Source: Methylobacterium terricola (GTDB taxonomy: Bacteria > Pseudomonadota > Alphaproteobacteria > Rhizobiales > Beijerinckiaceae). From it: a stretch of DNA of 64,000 nucleotides. The position numbers were made by a program, and so were the translations under genes. Where the stretch lies: the NCBI RefSeq assembly GCF_006151805.1, contig NZ_VDDA01000005.1, positions 124,001 to 188,000 of the forward strand, in the 5' to 3' direction. The notes under the pieces were generated by a model. The model was not told the origin of the DNA, ran no database searches, and saw nothing but the letters and a program-made list of their open reading frames with translations. Shown here piece by piece: positions 16,917 through 26,060 of the stretch. Numbering within the stretch: position 1 is the first letter of the stretch; each line of letters starts with the position of its first letter.

Positions 16917-17103
16917 GGTATCCTTTTCGACACTAGGGGTGCTTCATGTGCGTTCTTGCGCATCGGGAGGGTAGCGGTCATCTCCGCTCCCGTCACCGTT
17001 GAGCCGCCCTGCCCGCGCAGGCCTGCTCGATGTCTTGTTCTTGCATCGCCGTCTTCGCCGAACCGGTGACCATTGCGGCGCATGATGCAGAAGGAGCCCG
17101 CCC

Positions 17104-18120
17104 ATGCGCGCCGTCGGTTACCAGACCTCCCTGCCGATCGAGGACGAAGCCGCCCTCCAGGACATCACCCTGCCCCGCCCGGAGCCCACGGGCCGCGACC
17201 TGCTGGTCGAGGTCCGGGCGGTCTCGGTGAACCCCGTCGACACCAAGGTGCGCCGCCGCGCCGTGCCGGAGGCCGGCGGCTGGAAGGTGCTGGGCTGGGA
17301 CGCTGCCGGCGTCGTGGTGGCGGCCGGCCCCGAGGCGACGCGGTTCCGCCCCGGCGACGCGGTGTACTACGCCGGCGCCCTGGAGCGCCCCGGCACCAAC
17401 GCCGAGTTCCACCTCGTCGACGAGCGCATCGTCGGCCGCAAGCCCGCCTCGCTCTCCTTCGCCGAGGCCGCGGCCCTGCCGCTGACCGCGATCACCGCCT
17501 GGGAGACGCTGTTCGACCGGCTCGACGTGCGAAAGCCCGTGCCGGGCGCGGCGAACGCCGTGCTGATCGTCGGCGGGGCCGGCGGCGTCGGCTCGATCGC
17601 GACCCAGCTCGCGCGCCAGCTCACCGACCTCACCGTGATCACCACCGCCTCGCGGCCGGAGACGCAGGCATGGAGCCGCGAGCTAGGCGCCCACCACGTG
17701 GTCGATCACGGGGCGTCGCTGGCGCGGGAGGTTGCGGATCTCGGTCTCGGCGCCCCGGGCGTGGTCTTCTCGACCACCCACACCGACCAGCACCTCGCGG
17801 CGATCGTCGATCTGATCGCGCCGCAGGGCCGGCTGGCCCTGATCGACGACCCGGCGACGCTCGACGTGTCGCTCCTCAAGCGCAAGAGCCTGTCGCTGCA
17901 CTGGGAATTGATGTTCACCCGCTCCCTGTTCGGCACCGTCGACATCGGGGCGCAGGGTGAGCTGCTGGACGAGGTGGCGCGGCTCGTCGAGGCCGGTCGC
18001 CTGCGCACGACGCTCGCCGACCATTTCGGCCCGATCACCGCCGCGAACCTGCGTCGAGCCCATGCCCTGCTCGAGAGCGGGCGGGCCAAGGGGAAGATCG
18101 TGCTGGAGGGGTTCGCCTGA
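17104..18120 (+). CDS. Zinc-type alcohol dehydrogenase / quinone oxidoreductase family protein
   Basis: 338 residues of the MDR superfamily. N-terminal GroES-like domain with VSVNPVDTKVRR and GWDAAGVVVAAG; Rossmann domain with AAALPLTAITAWETLFDRL then VLIVGGAGGVGSIATQLARQ as the NAD(P)H loop. The zinc-ligand Cys/His pattern of classical alcohol dehydrogenases is absent, so the enzyme is probably a zinc-independent NADPH:quinone or enone reductase despite the family name. It lies 187 bp from the divergent HxlR regulator, a pairing typical of quinone/electrophile-inducible reductases. Confidence 0.86.
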   Translation: MRAVGYQTSLPIEDEAALQDITLPRPEPTGRDLLVEVRAVSVNPVDTKVRRRAVPEAGGWKVLGWDAAGVVVAAGPEATRFRPGDAVYYAGALERPGTNAEFHLVDERIVGRKPASLSFAEAAALPLTAITAWETLFDRLDVRKPVPGAANAVLIVGGAGGVGSIATQLARQLTDLTVITTASRPETQAWSRELGAHHVVDHGASLAREVADLGLGAPGVVFSTTHTDQHLAAIVDLIAPQGRLALIDDPATLDVSLLKRKSLSLHWELMFTRSLFGTVDIGAQGELLDEVARLVEAGRLRTTLADHFGPITAANLRRAHALLESGRAKGKIVLEGFA

Positions 18121-18178
18121 GCGAGGCGTCCGGTCGGCATCCAGGGCTCGGATCCGACGCGCCGCATCCGCCTCGGAC

Positions 18179-18222
18179 GGTCATCCCGGGGCTCGCCGCA
18201 GGCGAGAGCCCGGGATCCCGAC
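18179..18222. repeat. Dispersed repeat family B (CATCCCGGG), copy 1
   Basis: TCATCCCGGGGCTCGCC (18181-18197) is followed after GCA by GGCGAGAGCCCGGGATCC, giving a near-perfect hairpin. Other copies lie at 24241, 34101, 50341, 50445 and 55967. This is a common intergenic palindrome style in Rhizobiales. Confidence 0.65.
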
Positions 18223-18338
18223 GCTCAGGCGATACAGGATGGAGCAGAACGCTCCCGTCTCATTCCGAACCTCCTTGCGGCTCTCGATTCCGGGCTCCGC
18301 TGCGAGGGTTTGGACTTGACGTGGAGCTTGTCAGAGCC

Positions 18339-18368
18339 GCTGAGGATCCGCGACGCCCGATCCTCAGC
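18339..18368 (-). terminator. Hairpin at the end of 18364-18813
   Basis: GCTGAGGATC (18339-18348) pairs perfectly with GATCCTCAGC (18359-18368) around a 10-nt loop. It overlaps the stop codon of the minus-strand gene. No T run follows, so it may protect or punctuate the mRNA rather than terminate strictly. Confidence 0.35.
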
Positions 18369-18813
18369 GCATCACCTGCCGAGACGTGCGTTGCATCTTC
18401 GTCCTGGCGTGATCCCGATGCGTGACGCCGTGCCGGACCCGCATGCTCCGCGGCCGCGGAGCGTAGGCCGGCTCGCCATCATAGCCGGCCGGTCCGTAGC
18501 CGTAGCCGTAGCCCGGCTGCTGGTACTGGTAGGCGCGGACCGGCCGCATCGGGGCCTGGATCGCGTCATAGGGGCCGTGCCCGGTCCGGGCCCGGTAGGC
18601 CGCGCCGGCGAAGTCGCCCGGGGTCGGCGGCGTACCCGGTTGCGAGAAGCTGGTTTCGGGCCGGTAGGCCGGGCCCCAGCCGATCTCGTCGTCGCCGGCC
18701 GGATCCTTGCCCGGGAACCCGGTGACGTAGCCGACGCTCTGGGCCGCCGCCGGGAGGGCCGTGCCGAGGGTGGCGAGGCCGAGGAGACCGGCCGCGAGGA
18801 GACGTGCGCGCAT
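18364..18813 (-). CDS. Small exported protein, Tyr/Gly/Pro-rich
   Basis: 149 residues from the ATG at 18813; AGGAAGGA lies about 7 bp upstream. Signal peptide MRARLLAAGLLGLATLGTAL with cleavage after PAAAQ. The mature chain has low complexity, including YQYQQPGYGYGYGPAGYDG and a basic His/Arg-rich tail. Probably periplasmic or surface-associated. No family recognised. It is followed on the same strand context by two other small exported proteins (18840-19199, 19355-19570). Confidence 0.6.
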   Translation of the reverse strand: MRARLLAAGLLGLATLGTALPAAAQSVGYVTGFPGKDPAGDDEIGWGPAYRPETSFSQPGTPPTPGDFAGAAYRARTGHGPYDAIQAPMRPVRAYQYQQPGYGYGYGPAGYDGEPAYAPRPRSMRVRHGVTHRDHARTKMQRTSRQVMR

Positions 18814-18839
18814 GCTCAAGTCCTTCCTGGGATGTGAAA

Positions 18840-19199
18840 TCAGTAGGCCCGGTTGCCGAGGACGTAATCGGCCATGCGGCGCGGGCGGTTGAGCGGGCCC
18901 TCGCTCACGCTGTCGCCGTAATAGCCGAAGCCGGTCGGCCCGAAGGCGCCGCCATTGGTGACCGCCGCGACCGGCACCGCGCGGATCGCTACGAGACCGG
19001 TCGGGCCGAGCGGCATCGGCCCGACGGTGAGGTCGGGGGAGACCTGCAACACGACGGGGCCGGGCGCGGCGGCGCGGTCGTAGATATCCGGCTCGACGGC
19101 GACGGGCGGGCGCACGCGCACGGGGAGAGGCGACTGCGCGAGGACCGGGCCGGAGAGGCAGGTCAGCGCAGCGAGCGGCAGGATGAGACGACGGACCAC
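18840..19199 (-). CDS. Small exported protein of unknown function
   Basis: 119 residues from a GTG at 19199. The ATG three codons earlier (19208) touches GGAGG directly, while the GTG is spaced 9 bp from it, so the GTG is preferred. Signal peptide VVRRLILPLAALTCLSGPVL with cleavage after AQ. The mature protein is Pro/Val/Gly-rich and ends FGYYGDSVSEGPLNRPRRM. 26 bp separate it from the next small exported protein gene, so the two are probably co-transcribed. No homologous family recognised. Confidence 0.55.
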   Translation of the reverse strand: MVRRLILPLAALTCLSGPVLAQSPLPVRVRPPVAVEPDIYDRAAAPGPVVLQVSPDLTVGPMPLGPTGLVAIRAVPVAAVTNGGAFGPTGFGYYGDSVSEGPLNRPRRMADYVLGNRAY

Positions 19200-19354
19200 G
19201 CGGGGCATCCTCCGGTGACGGATGCCGGGTTAACGCATGGTGAGCGGCGCCCGGTTCCAGGGCGCGGCGTGGTGTCCCGGCCGGGGCTGACTGCCCCGGA
19301 CATGAGATCGCCTGCAGGGGCCCGGGTGTCGGCCCCGAGGGTCAGCCCCGAGCG

Positions 19355-19570
19355 TCAGCCCTTGGTGCGGACCACGACCTCGCGCTCGCGCCGCACCCGC
19401 TCGCAATCGGCCCAGTAGCCGTTGAGGAGCACCGGGGTCGAGGAGCAGCGATAGGCGACGTCGGGGCCTGGGGCCGGAACCGGGTCGCGGGCGATGATCG
19501 GGTTCGGCGCGCAGGCGGCCGGCAGGGCGGCCGCGGCGGCGAGAACGACGAGCTTCAGCGTGCGACGCAT
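19355..19570 (-). CDS. Small putative lipoprotein
   Basis: 71-residue protein from the ATG at 19570. Signal-like start MRRTLKLVVLAAAAALPAAC; Cys20 could be lipidated, though Pro at -3 makes the lipobox atypical. Two further Cys (YRCSST and ADCERV) could form a disulfide in the periplasm. An upstream in-frame extension is not protein-like. No family recognised. Confidence 0.5.
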   Translation of the reverse strand: MRRTLKLVVLAAAAALPAACAPNPIIARDPVPAPGPDVAYRCSSTPVLLNGYWADCERVRREREVVVRTKG

Positions 19571-19708
19571 CGGATACCCAGGGTGGAGCGGAACCTTGGC
19601 CGCACCCTGACGCCCCGTACCGCCCGGATCAACCCGCGCCTGCACCGGGGCAGCGACCGGGAGGTGCGATTGCGCCTCCCCTGTCGCCCCCCTGCCACAA
19701 GTGCGAGG

Positions 19709-20929
19709 TCAGCCGGCCTTCTGCATCGGCACGATGTTGTGCAGCGTGCGGTCGGCGTTGTCGAAGAAGCGCCGGATGTTGCGGGCCGCCTGACGGATGC
19801 GCTGCTCGTTCTCGACCAGCGCGATGCGCACGTAATCGTCGCCGTGCTCGCCGAATCCGATGCCGGGAGCCACCGCCACGTCCGCCTTCTCGACGAGCAG
19901 CTTCGAGAATTCGAGGCTGCCGAGACCGCGGAAGCGCTCCGGGATCGGCACCCAGGCGAACATCGAGGCCGACGGCACCGGGATGTCCCAGCCGGTCTTC
20001 TGGAACGCGTCGACCATCGCGTCGCGGCGGCGGCGATAGGTGGCGCGCATCTCGTGGATGCATTCCTCCGGGCCGTTCAGCGCCGCGGTGGCGGCGACCT
20101 GGATTGGCGTGAAGGCGCCGTAATCGAGGTAGGACTTGACCCGGGTGAGGGCCGCGAGCAACCGCTCGTTGCCGACCGCGAAGCCCATCCGCCAGCCGGC
20201 CATCGAGAAGGTCTTCGACAGGGAGGTGAACTCCACCGCCACGTCGATCGCGCCCGGCACCTGCAGCACGGAGGGCGGCGGGTTGGCGTCGTCGAAATAG
20301 ACCTCGGCATAGGCGAGGTCGGAGAGCAGGATCAGCTCGTGCTTCTTCGCGAAGGCAACGAGGTCGCGGTAGAAGTCGAGCGAGGCGACGTAGGCCGTCG
20401 GGTTCGAGGGATAGCACACCACCATCGCCACGGGCTTGGGGATCGAGTGCTGCATCGCCCGCTCGGCCGCCGGGAAGAAGGCCGGGGTCGGCTCGGCCGG
20501 GACCGAGCGGACCACGCCGCCCGCCATCAGGAAGCCGAAGGCGTGGATCGGGTAGCTGGGATTGGGCACCAGCACCACGTCGCCCGGCGCCGTGATGGCC
20601 TGCGCCATGTTGGCGAAGCCCTCCTTGGAGCCGAGCGTCGCCACCACCTGGGTGTCGGGGTTGAGCGAGACGCCGAACCGGCGCTGGTAGTAGTTCGCCT
20701 GGGCGCGGCGCAGGCCGGCGATGCCCTTCGAGGCCGAGTAGCGATCGGTGCGCGGCTTGCCGGCGGTCTCGACCAGCTTCTCGATCACGTGGCGCGGCGC
20801 GTCGAGGTCCGGGTTGCCCATACCGAGGTCGATGATGTCGGCGCCGTTGGCGCGGGCGGCGGCCTTGATCCGGTTGACCTGCTCGAAGACGTAGGGGGGC
20901 AGTCGCTTGATGCGGTGAAAATCGGTCAT
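19709..20929 (-). CDS. PLP-dependent class I/II aminotransferase (alanine / LL-diaminopimelate type)
   Basis: 406 residues from the ATG at 20929 (MTDFHRIKRLPPYVF), with AGGAC 8 bp upstream. Fold type I aminotransferase: IIDLGMGNPDLDAP, ATLGSKEGFANMAQ, CYPSNPTAY, ILLSDLAYAEVYFD and the PLP lysine Lys239 in SLSKTFSMAGWRMGF. Sequence style matches the AlaC/DapL-like group, which transfers amino groups between alanine (or LL-diaminopimelate) and 2-oxoglutarate. Which reaction it performs in vivo is not decided by sequence alone. Cytoplasmic; monocistronic as far as visible. Confidence 0.85.
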   Translation of the reverse strand: MTDFHRIKRLPPYVFEQVNRIKAAARANGADIIDLGMGNPDLDAPRHVIEKLVETAGKPRTDRYSASKGIAGLRRAQANYYQRRFGVSLNPDTQVVATLGSKEGFANMAQAITAPGDVVLVPNPSYPIHAFGFLMAGGVVRSVPAEPTPAFFPAAERAMQHSIPKPVAMVVCYPSNPTAYVASLDFYRDLVAFAKKHELILLSDLAYAEVYFDDANPPPSVLQVPGAIDVAVEFTSLSKTFSMAGWRMGFAVGNERLLAALTRVKSYLDYGAFTPIQVAATAALNGPEECIHEMRATYRRRRDAMVDAFQKTGWDIPVPSASMFAWVPIPERFRGLGSLEFSKLLVEKADVAVAPGIGFGEHGDDYVRIALVENEQRIRQAARNIRRFFDNADRTLHNIVPMQKAG

Positions 20930-21029
20930 GGCCGGGTCCTGGATCGGCGCCGCCGCTGCGACGCGCGTGTCACACACGCTGTCTAGAGGGGTTTTGGGGG
21001 AAGAGGAAGTTCGCGGGGCCGGTATTGGG

Positions 21030-21413
21030 TCACTCGGCCGGCGGGACTTTTGGCGGGGCCGGCGGCTTGACCGCGCCGCCGACCTTGGCGGCGACGCGGC
21101 CCCGGGCCTCGTTGCGCTGGCGGCTGGCGTCGAGGTCGGCCTCCAGCGCCTTCACGCCGGCGGCCGACTTGGCACGAGTCTCGCGGGGCGGGGCCGACTC
21201 GCCGACCGGCAGGAAGTCGCCGCCGCCGCGGCGGGACTGGGTCACGAAGTCGGGCGCCGCGACCTCCTTCGGGCCGAACCCGGCCGACTTCGCGGCGTCG
21301 CGCACGGACGCGCCGTCGAGGACGCAGCCGCCGGCGAGAAGGCAGGCGAGCAGGATGGCGAGGCGGGCGAGCGGCGGTGCGGAAGGACGCGGCGGGACGG
21401 GGAAGACGGGCAT
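21030..21413 (-). CDS. Small lipoprotein
   Basis: 127 residues. Signal segment ARLAILLACLLAGGC gives a good lipobox (LAGGC) with Cys30 as lipidation site, so the mature protein is about 98 residues anchored to a membrane. The mature part is charged, with KALEADLDASRQRNEARGR as a likely helix and a Pro/Lys-rich tail. Divergent from phaC. No named family recognised. Confidence 0.6.
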   Translation of the reverse strand: MPVFPVPPRPSAPPLARLAILLACLLAGGCVLDGASVRDAAKSAGFGPKEVAAPDFVTQSRRGGGDFLPVGESAPPRETRAKSAAGVKALEADLDASRQRNEARGRVAAKVGGAVKPPAPPKVPPAE

Positions 21414-21559
21414 GACGCTGAGAAAACCTTGCGCGAGGGCACCGTGGCGGCGAGGAAACCCGGTCCGGTGATCTGGCGGAACCGGCGGTCTGAGACGATA
21501 TTTTGTCGGAAAGGCGGCTCGCCACGGCGGGACGCCGACAACCAGGGAGGGATGCGCGC

Positions 21560-23383
21560 GTGACGACCGAGAGGAGTACGGCGCCTGCTGCGCAAGTGCC
21601 AGGGGGACAAGTGCCGGTGGCGGACGTGGAGGCCCTGTCGCGCAATGCGGGCCTGATGACCGAGCAGTTCAGCCGGGCGCTCGCCGCCTACGCCAAGCCT
21701 CTCGAGGAGGGCAAGCCGAACACGGCGCTCGCCGATTCGGTGACCGAGGTGGTGCGCACGCTCGGCACCGTGGCCGAGAAATGGTTCACCGATCCCCAGA
21801 AGGCGATGGAGGCCCAGAGCCTGATCGGCGGCCAGTTCCTGGCCCTGTGGGGCTCGACCCTGCAGCGGATGCAGGGCGAGACCGTCACGCCGGTGGCCCT
21901 GCCCGACCCGAAGGACAAGCGGTTCTCCGCGCCCGAATGGTCGGCGAACCCGGTTTTCGACTTTCTCAAGCAGGGCTACCTGATCACGACCCGCTGGGCC
22001 GAGATCCTGGTCGACGAGGCCGAGGGGCTCGACGATCACACCCGCGCCAAGGCGCAGTTCTACGTCCGGCAGATCTCGGGGGCGATGTCGCCGTCGAACT
22101 TCCTCGCCACCAACCCGGAGCTGATCCGCGAGACCCTCCGGGAGAACGGCGCCAACCTCGTGCGCGGCATGAAGATGCTGGCCGAGGACGTCGAGGCCGG
22201 CGGCGGCGAGTTGCGCGTGCGCCAGACCGATCCGGGCCAGTTCAAGGTCGGTGTCAACATGGCGAGCACGCCGGGCGAGGTGGTGTTCCGCAACGACCTG
22301 ATCGAGCTGATCCAGTACGCGCCGCAGACCGACACGGTGCTCAAGCGCCCGCTGCTGATCGTGCCGCCCTGGATCAACAAGTATTACATCCTCGATCTGA
22401 ACAAGGACAAGAGCTACATCGGCTGGGCGGTGAGCCAGGGCCTGACGGTGTTCGTGATCTCGTGGGTCAACCCGGATGCGCGCCACGCCTCGAAGGACTT
22501 CGAGAGCTACATGCGCGAGGGCATCTTCGCAGCCCTGGAAGCGATCGAGCGGGCGACCGGCGAGCGCCAGGTCTCGGCGGTGGGCTACTGCGTCGGCGGC
22601 ACGCTGCTCGCCGTCAGCCTCGCCTACATGGCGGCGGTCGGCGACGACCGCATCGCCAGCGCGACCTTCCTGACCACCCAGGTCGACTTCACCCATGCCG
22701 GCGACCTCAAGGTCTTCGTCGACGAGGCGCAGATCCGCTCGATCGAGTCCGGCATGCAGGAGCGCGGCTATCTCGAAGGCGCCAAGATGGCCAATGCCTT
22801 CAACATGCTGCGGCCGAACGACCTGATCTGGCCCTACGTCGTCAACAACTACCTGAAGGGCAAGGCGCCGCTGCCCTTCGACCTCCTGTACTGGAACTCC
22901 GACGCGACCCGGATGCCGGCCGCCAACCACTCGTTCTACTTGCGCAACTGCTACCTCGACAACAAGCTGTCGCGCGGCGAGATGGTGATCGGCAACGTCC
23001 GCCTCGACCTCGGCAAGGTCACGGCCCCGGTCTTCAACCTCGCCACGCGGGAGGACCACATCGCCCCGGCGCTCTCGGTCTTCGAGGGCTGCCGCGCCTT
23101 CGGCGGCACGGTCGACTACGTGCTGGCGGGATCGGGCCACATCGCCGGCGTCGTCAACCCGCCGGCCAAGCCCAAATACCAGTACTGGACCGGCGGTCCC
23201 GCCCACGGCACGCTCCAGGACTGGATCGCCACCGCGACCGAGCACAAGGGCTCGTGGTGGCCGTACTGGCTCCAGTGGCTCGAGTACCAGAACGGCGAAC
23301 GGGTGCCGGCGCGCCAGCCCGGTGGTGATGCCCTGCCCTCGCTCGGCCCGGCGCCGGGGACCTACGTGCTCGAGAAGGCGTGA
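21560..23383 (+). CDS. phaC: Class I poly(3-hydroxyalkanoate) synthase
   Basis: 607 residues, normal for class I PhaC. GTG start chosen because AGGGAGG lies 9 bp upstream. N-terminal domain contains [13 protein letters not shown]; the alpha/beta-hydrolase catalytic domain has the lipase-like box [10 protein letters not shown] with nucleophile Cys344, Asp499 in REDHIAP and His527 in [12 protein letters not shown]. It polymerises (R)-3-hydroxyacyl-CoA into PHA granules in the cytoplasm. No phaA, phaB, phaR or phasin gene adjoins it, and it ends in a strong terminator, so it is probably monocistronic. Confidence 0.95.
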   Translation: MTTERSTAPAAQVPGGQVPVADVEALSRNAGLMTEQFSRALAAYAKPLEEGKPNTALADSVTEVVRTLGTVAEKWFTDPQKAMEAQSLIGGQFLALWGSTLQRMQGETVTPVALPDPKDKRFSAPEWSANPVFDFLKQGYLITTRWAEILVDEAEGLDDHTRAKAQFYVRQISGAMSPSNFLATNPELIRETLRENGANLVRGMKMLAEDVEAGGGELRVRQTDPGQFKVGVNMASTPGEVVFRNDLIELIQYAPQTDTVLKRPLLIVPPWINKYYILDLNKDKSYIGWAVSQGLTVFVISWVNPDARHASKDFESYMREGIFAALEAIERATGERQVSAVGYCVGGTLLAVSLAYMAAVGDDRIASATFLTTQVDFTHAGDLKVFVDEAQIRSIESGMQERGYLEGAKMANAFNMLRPNDLIWPYVVNNYLKGKAPLPFDLLYWNSDATRMPAANHSFYLRNCYLDNKLSRGEMVIGNVRLDLGKVTAPVFNLATREDHIAPALSVFEGCRAFGGTVDYVLAGSGHIAGVVNPPAKPKYQYWTGGPAHGTLQDWIATATEHKGSWWPYWLQWLEYQNGERVPARQPGGDALPSLGPAPGTYVLEKA

Positions 23384-23391
23384 GATGCGAG

Positions 23392-23420
23392 AAGCCCCCG
23401 GGGCAGTGTCCCGGGGGCTT
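23392..23420 (+). terminator. Intrinsic terminator after phaC
   Basis: AAGCCCCCGGG (23392-23402) pairs perfectly with CCCGGGGGCTT (23410-23420) around a 7-nt loop, followed by TCCTCC and lying 9 bp after the phaC stop codon. The 11-bp G/C-rich stem ending in TT makes a convincing terminator. Confidence 0.8.
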
Positions 23421-23757
23421 TCCTCCGAAGCGGTGCTCAAGGCCCGACGTCAATCAGCTTAGCCGTAAAGGGCCATCGAGAGGGTAAGAAGAGGAAGAGA
23501 CCATCATGCCTTGCCCTCCGCGCGAAACAGCGCTTCGAGCAGGGCGACATTATCCTCCCCATCGGCCATGGCTGTCGCGTGCTGAGATCGGCACAGGACG
23601 GTCCACATCGGGTGGCTACCCGCCTCCGCCAAATCGGGCCGGCTGAGCTTCGACTCTCGAGCAGCGCCCGATCGCGGTGCAATCGGGCGCTGCTCGAGAT
23701 CGTTGATTTCGCGGCATTTTCTTCGACGAGCTGGTGTCCGCTTCGTCGGCAAATGCT
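23421..23757. other. Intergenic region, no gene supported
   Basis: Contains repeat A copy 2 (23655-23762). A short minus-strand frame ends ALLEALFRAEGKA at 23504; its upstream part runs through the repeat, so it may be a gene remnant at most. Nothing else is seen. Confidence 0.45.
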
Positions 23758-23762
23758 CTAGC
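23655..23762 (-). repeat. Dispersed repeat family A, copy 2 (best preserved)
   Basis: Read on the minus strand it starts at TAGAGCATTTGCCGACGAAG, forms the core palindrome (GACGAAGCGG against GCTCGTCG), and ends in a long hairpin: TCTCGAGCAGCGCCCGAT (23655-23672) is perfectly complementary to 23682-23699 with a 9-nt loop. The 18-bp stem is the strongest of the family. Confidence 0.75.
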
Positions 23763-24177
23763 CAGGGGCTGCGCGCCGCGTCTGCCCGGCTTCGGCCTCA
23801 AGGTCCCGTCTCAGACGAGCCATCTGCCGCTCCTGGACGCGGACCGCGACGTAGGCAACGCCGACTGCGACGATGGGGACGATCGGGGCAAGGACCGCAA
23901 ACTCGTTCTTGGGATGGAGCCCTGTGAGAACGCGCCGTGCGAGACACTTTAGGAGCGCGGAGCCTCCGAGCCAACAGGAGACGATCCCCGCCAGAAACCA
24001 TCATGGCACTTGGTTCAGCCCGCTGACCCCGAAGAGCCAACCGGTCAGGGGCGTGGCTGCGCCGACCGTGAAGCACGCCGTCGATGCCCGGTCGAGATTG
24101 GTGGCGAACAGCTTGGCGGTTTCGTTGGCGACGAGCTTGCGGTTATCGGGGATCGGAGCCGGCGGAGGAGTCGTCAT
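23758..24177 (-). pseudogene. Small three-helix membrane protein broken by an in-frame TGA
   Basis: One minus-strand frame reads MTTPPPAPIPDNRKLVANET, a membrane segment (ACFTVGAATPLTGWLFGV), and then meets TGA at 24003-24001 after 58 codons. The same frame continues without interruption for 80 more codons: WFLAGIVSCWLGGSALL (second membrane segment), LARRVLTGLHPKNEF, VLAPIVPIVAVGVAYVAV (third) and a charged helix ending RLRRDLEAEAGQTRRAAPG. Both halves look like parts of one 139-residue membrane protein. The NRKL-x-A-NE-x-AKL-x-A-T start recalls small alphaproteobacterial membrane proteins. Either a recent nonsense mutation or a read-through or sequencing error. The stop codon of the second half (23758-23760) lies in the TAG of repeat A copy 2. 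Confidence 0.6.
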
Positions 24178-24240
24178 GGTTGCGAATAGGCGTCCGACGA
24201 CGAGTTCGAACCGGTCATCAGTGGGAAAGAGTGTCCACCG

Positions 24241-24280
24241 CGTCATTCCGGGGCCGCGCAGCGGAGCCCGGAATGACGTG
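24241..24280. repeat. Dispersed repeat family B, copy 2
   Basis: CGTCATTCCGGG (24241-24252) pairs perfectly with CCCGGAATGACG (24267-24278), a 12-bp stem between the broken membrane-protein gene and the porin gene. It may act as a terminator-like punctuation downstream of the porin gene. Confidence 0.7.
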
Positions 24281-24338
24281 CGGGGTGGGGACGCTGTCGA
24301 GAGGAACAGTGAACTGCGCCCTCGACGTCACCCTTCCC

Positions 24339-25637
24339 TCAATACTTCCGCACCAGCGGCACCGGGATCGGCGCCGGGGCCGGCGGGTTGTCCCAGCGGT
24401 ACTTCAGGCCGACCGAGACGATGTCGGCGCTGGCCTCCGAGGTGGCCAGGAAGGCGAGCGGCGCGGTGTAGAGCGGCTCGCCCGGCACGATCGCGATGCG
24501 GTTGCGGCCCCCGACCGAGAACAGGTGCTGGTAGGAGACGTCGAACTGGATCTTCTCGCTGTAGCGGTAGCTGGCGCCGACCGAGGCGAAGTAGCGGTCG
24601 CCGTCGGGCAGGCGCGTCGAGCGGTTCGAGTTGTCGATCGGCGACTGCTCGTAGGCGAAGCCGAGGCGGCCAGTCCATTGCGGGGTGAAGTCGTACTCGG
24701 CGCCGACCGAGTAGTAGAACCCGTTCTTGTAGTTCAGCGGCAGGGCGGTCGCCGGCCGGCCGAGTGCCAGCGACACGATCGCCGGCGAGCCGATCCGGGT
24801 CCAGTTGTCCCACTCGAAGCCGAAGTTGAGGCGGAAGTCCCGGGTGATCGCCTGGGTCAGGCCGACCGAGACCTTCTCGGGGGTGTTGAGCGAGGCGCGG
24901 ACCTGGCCGATGCCGAAAGCCGAGCCCTCGATCTGGTGATTGATCGACGAGCGGTAGCCGATGCCGAGCGTGGTGCCCTCGGACAGGCGCGCCACCACGC
25001 CGGCGGTGAAGCCCCAGCCCCAATCGTCGCCCTTGAGGAACGCCGTGTTCGCGCCGGGCGTGATGCCGGTGGCCTGGCGCAGGGTCAGCTTGAAGTATTC
25101 CAGCACCGGCCCGGCCGCGACCGACAGCCAATCGTTGACCTTGTAGCCGATCACCGGGTTGAAGCTCAGCGAGAAGACCTTCGACGAGCGGCTGTAGGTC
25201 TGGCCAGCCCAGACCGGGTTCGGCTTGGTGATGAGGCCGAACGGTGCGGCGCCGGACAGGCCGATGAACAGCCGGTCGCTGATCTGGTAGTTCGAGTAGG
25301 TCGCCGGCAGTACGGCGGCCTGGCCGATATCGCCCGAATTGCCGAGGCCGATCAGCGGCGGGAAGGTGCCGGTGGTCGGCGTGATCGTGGCCTGGGGCAC
25401 CACCAGGGTGGCGTTGAAATCCGAGTTCCAGCCCGGCTTCATCGTGACGACGGCGGGGTTCCAGAACATCGACGACAGGCCGCCGGAGCCGGCGGCCGCG
25501 CCCGCGAAGGCCTGGCCCATCGCCTGGGCGCTCTGCTCGCGCAGGCCGAACGCTCCCGCCTGCGCCGCGCCGTGGGTGCCGGCCACGAGCGCCACCGATG
25601 CGCCGGCCAGAAGGGCCGCCCTCCTCAAACCCGTCAT
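24339..25637 (-). CDS. FadL/OmpP1/TodX-family outer-membrane porin
   Basis: 432 residues from the ATG at 25637, with GAGG 7 bp upstream. Signal peptide to about residue 27 (LLAGASVALVAGTHGAAQA), then AGAFGLREQSAQAMGQAFAG, the characteristic N-terminal hatch segment of FadL-type channels. Alternating beta strands follow, ending DIVSVGLKYRW and a Pro-rich tail with terminal VRKY. Forms a 14-strand barrel that admits hydrophobic compounds such as fatty acids or aromatic hydrocarbons. No metabolic partner is next to it. Confidence 0.88.
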   Translation of the reverse strand: MTGLRRAALLAGASVALVAGTHGAAQAGAFGLREQSAQAMGQAFAGAAAGSGGLSSMFWNPAVVTMKPGWNSDFNATLVVPQATITPTTGTFPPLIGLGNSGDIGQAAVLPATYSNYQISDRLFIGLSGAAPFGLITKPNPVWAGQTYSRSSKVFSLSFNPVIGYKVNDWLSVAAGPVLEYFKLTLRQATGITPGANTAFLKGDDWGWGFTAGVVARLSEGTTLGIGYRSSINHQIEGSAFGIGQVRASLNTPEKVSVGLTQAITRDFRLNFGFEWDNWTRIGSPAIVSLALGRPATALPLNYKNGFYYSVGAEYDFTPQWTGRLGFAYEQSPIDNSNRSTRLPDGDRYFASVGASYRYSEKIQFDVSYQHLFSVGGRNRIAIVPGEPLYTAPLAFLATSEASADIVSVGLKYRWDNPPAPAPIPVPLVRKY

Positions 25638-26060
25638 GACGTTACCTCGATACCCGATTCGCGTGCCGCGCGGCTTCACAGCGCCCGCAGCTTGGGCGGA
25701 ATGATGCGGCAGCAGGCAGTCTGTGCGCAATCCCGCCGGGCTGCATGACATTCCCGGATTCAACCGTGCCGTCGGCGCGGATGGTCTTCGGCGGTCTTGG
25801 GCCGCGAGGACGATGAAGGGACTTTTCATCCGTTGACCATGTATAGAAAACGTCTTGCGTGTATACGACCTTACGTCAGAAAAACGCCCGCCGACATGCT
25901 TTCGCCTCAGATGTGACGAAACTGCAACGGGGCAAGCGGCCGTCCGGAGGACGGTCGGCTTGCGGAGGTCCCGCGCCGGCGCCAATGTCCCGGCCCGCAT
26001 GGGATCGCGGCCGCAACGTTCCGGCCGGATCCTGAGGCGTGACGTGTTCGGGAGGCGACC
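25638..26060. other. Divergent intergenic region, 423 bp
   Basis: Lies between the divergent porin and FAH genes. The A/T-richer centre (25833-25870) contains TTGACC, and GTATA (25841-25845) mirrored by TATAC (25862-25866), which may be promoter or operator parts. I see no gene or RNA element. Confidence 0.35.

Noticed and set aside
23504..23752. An 82-codon minus-strand frame after phaC
   Set aside because: Its first half lies inside repeat A copy 2; no domain, and the remaining tail is too short to support a gene.
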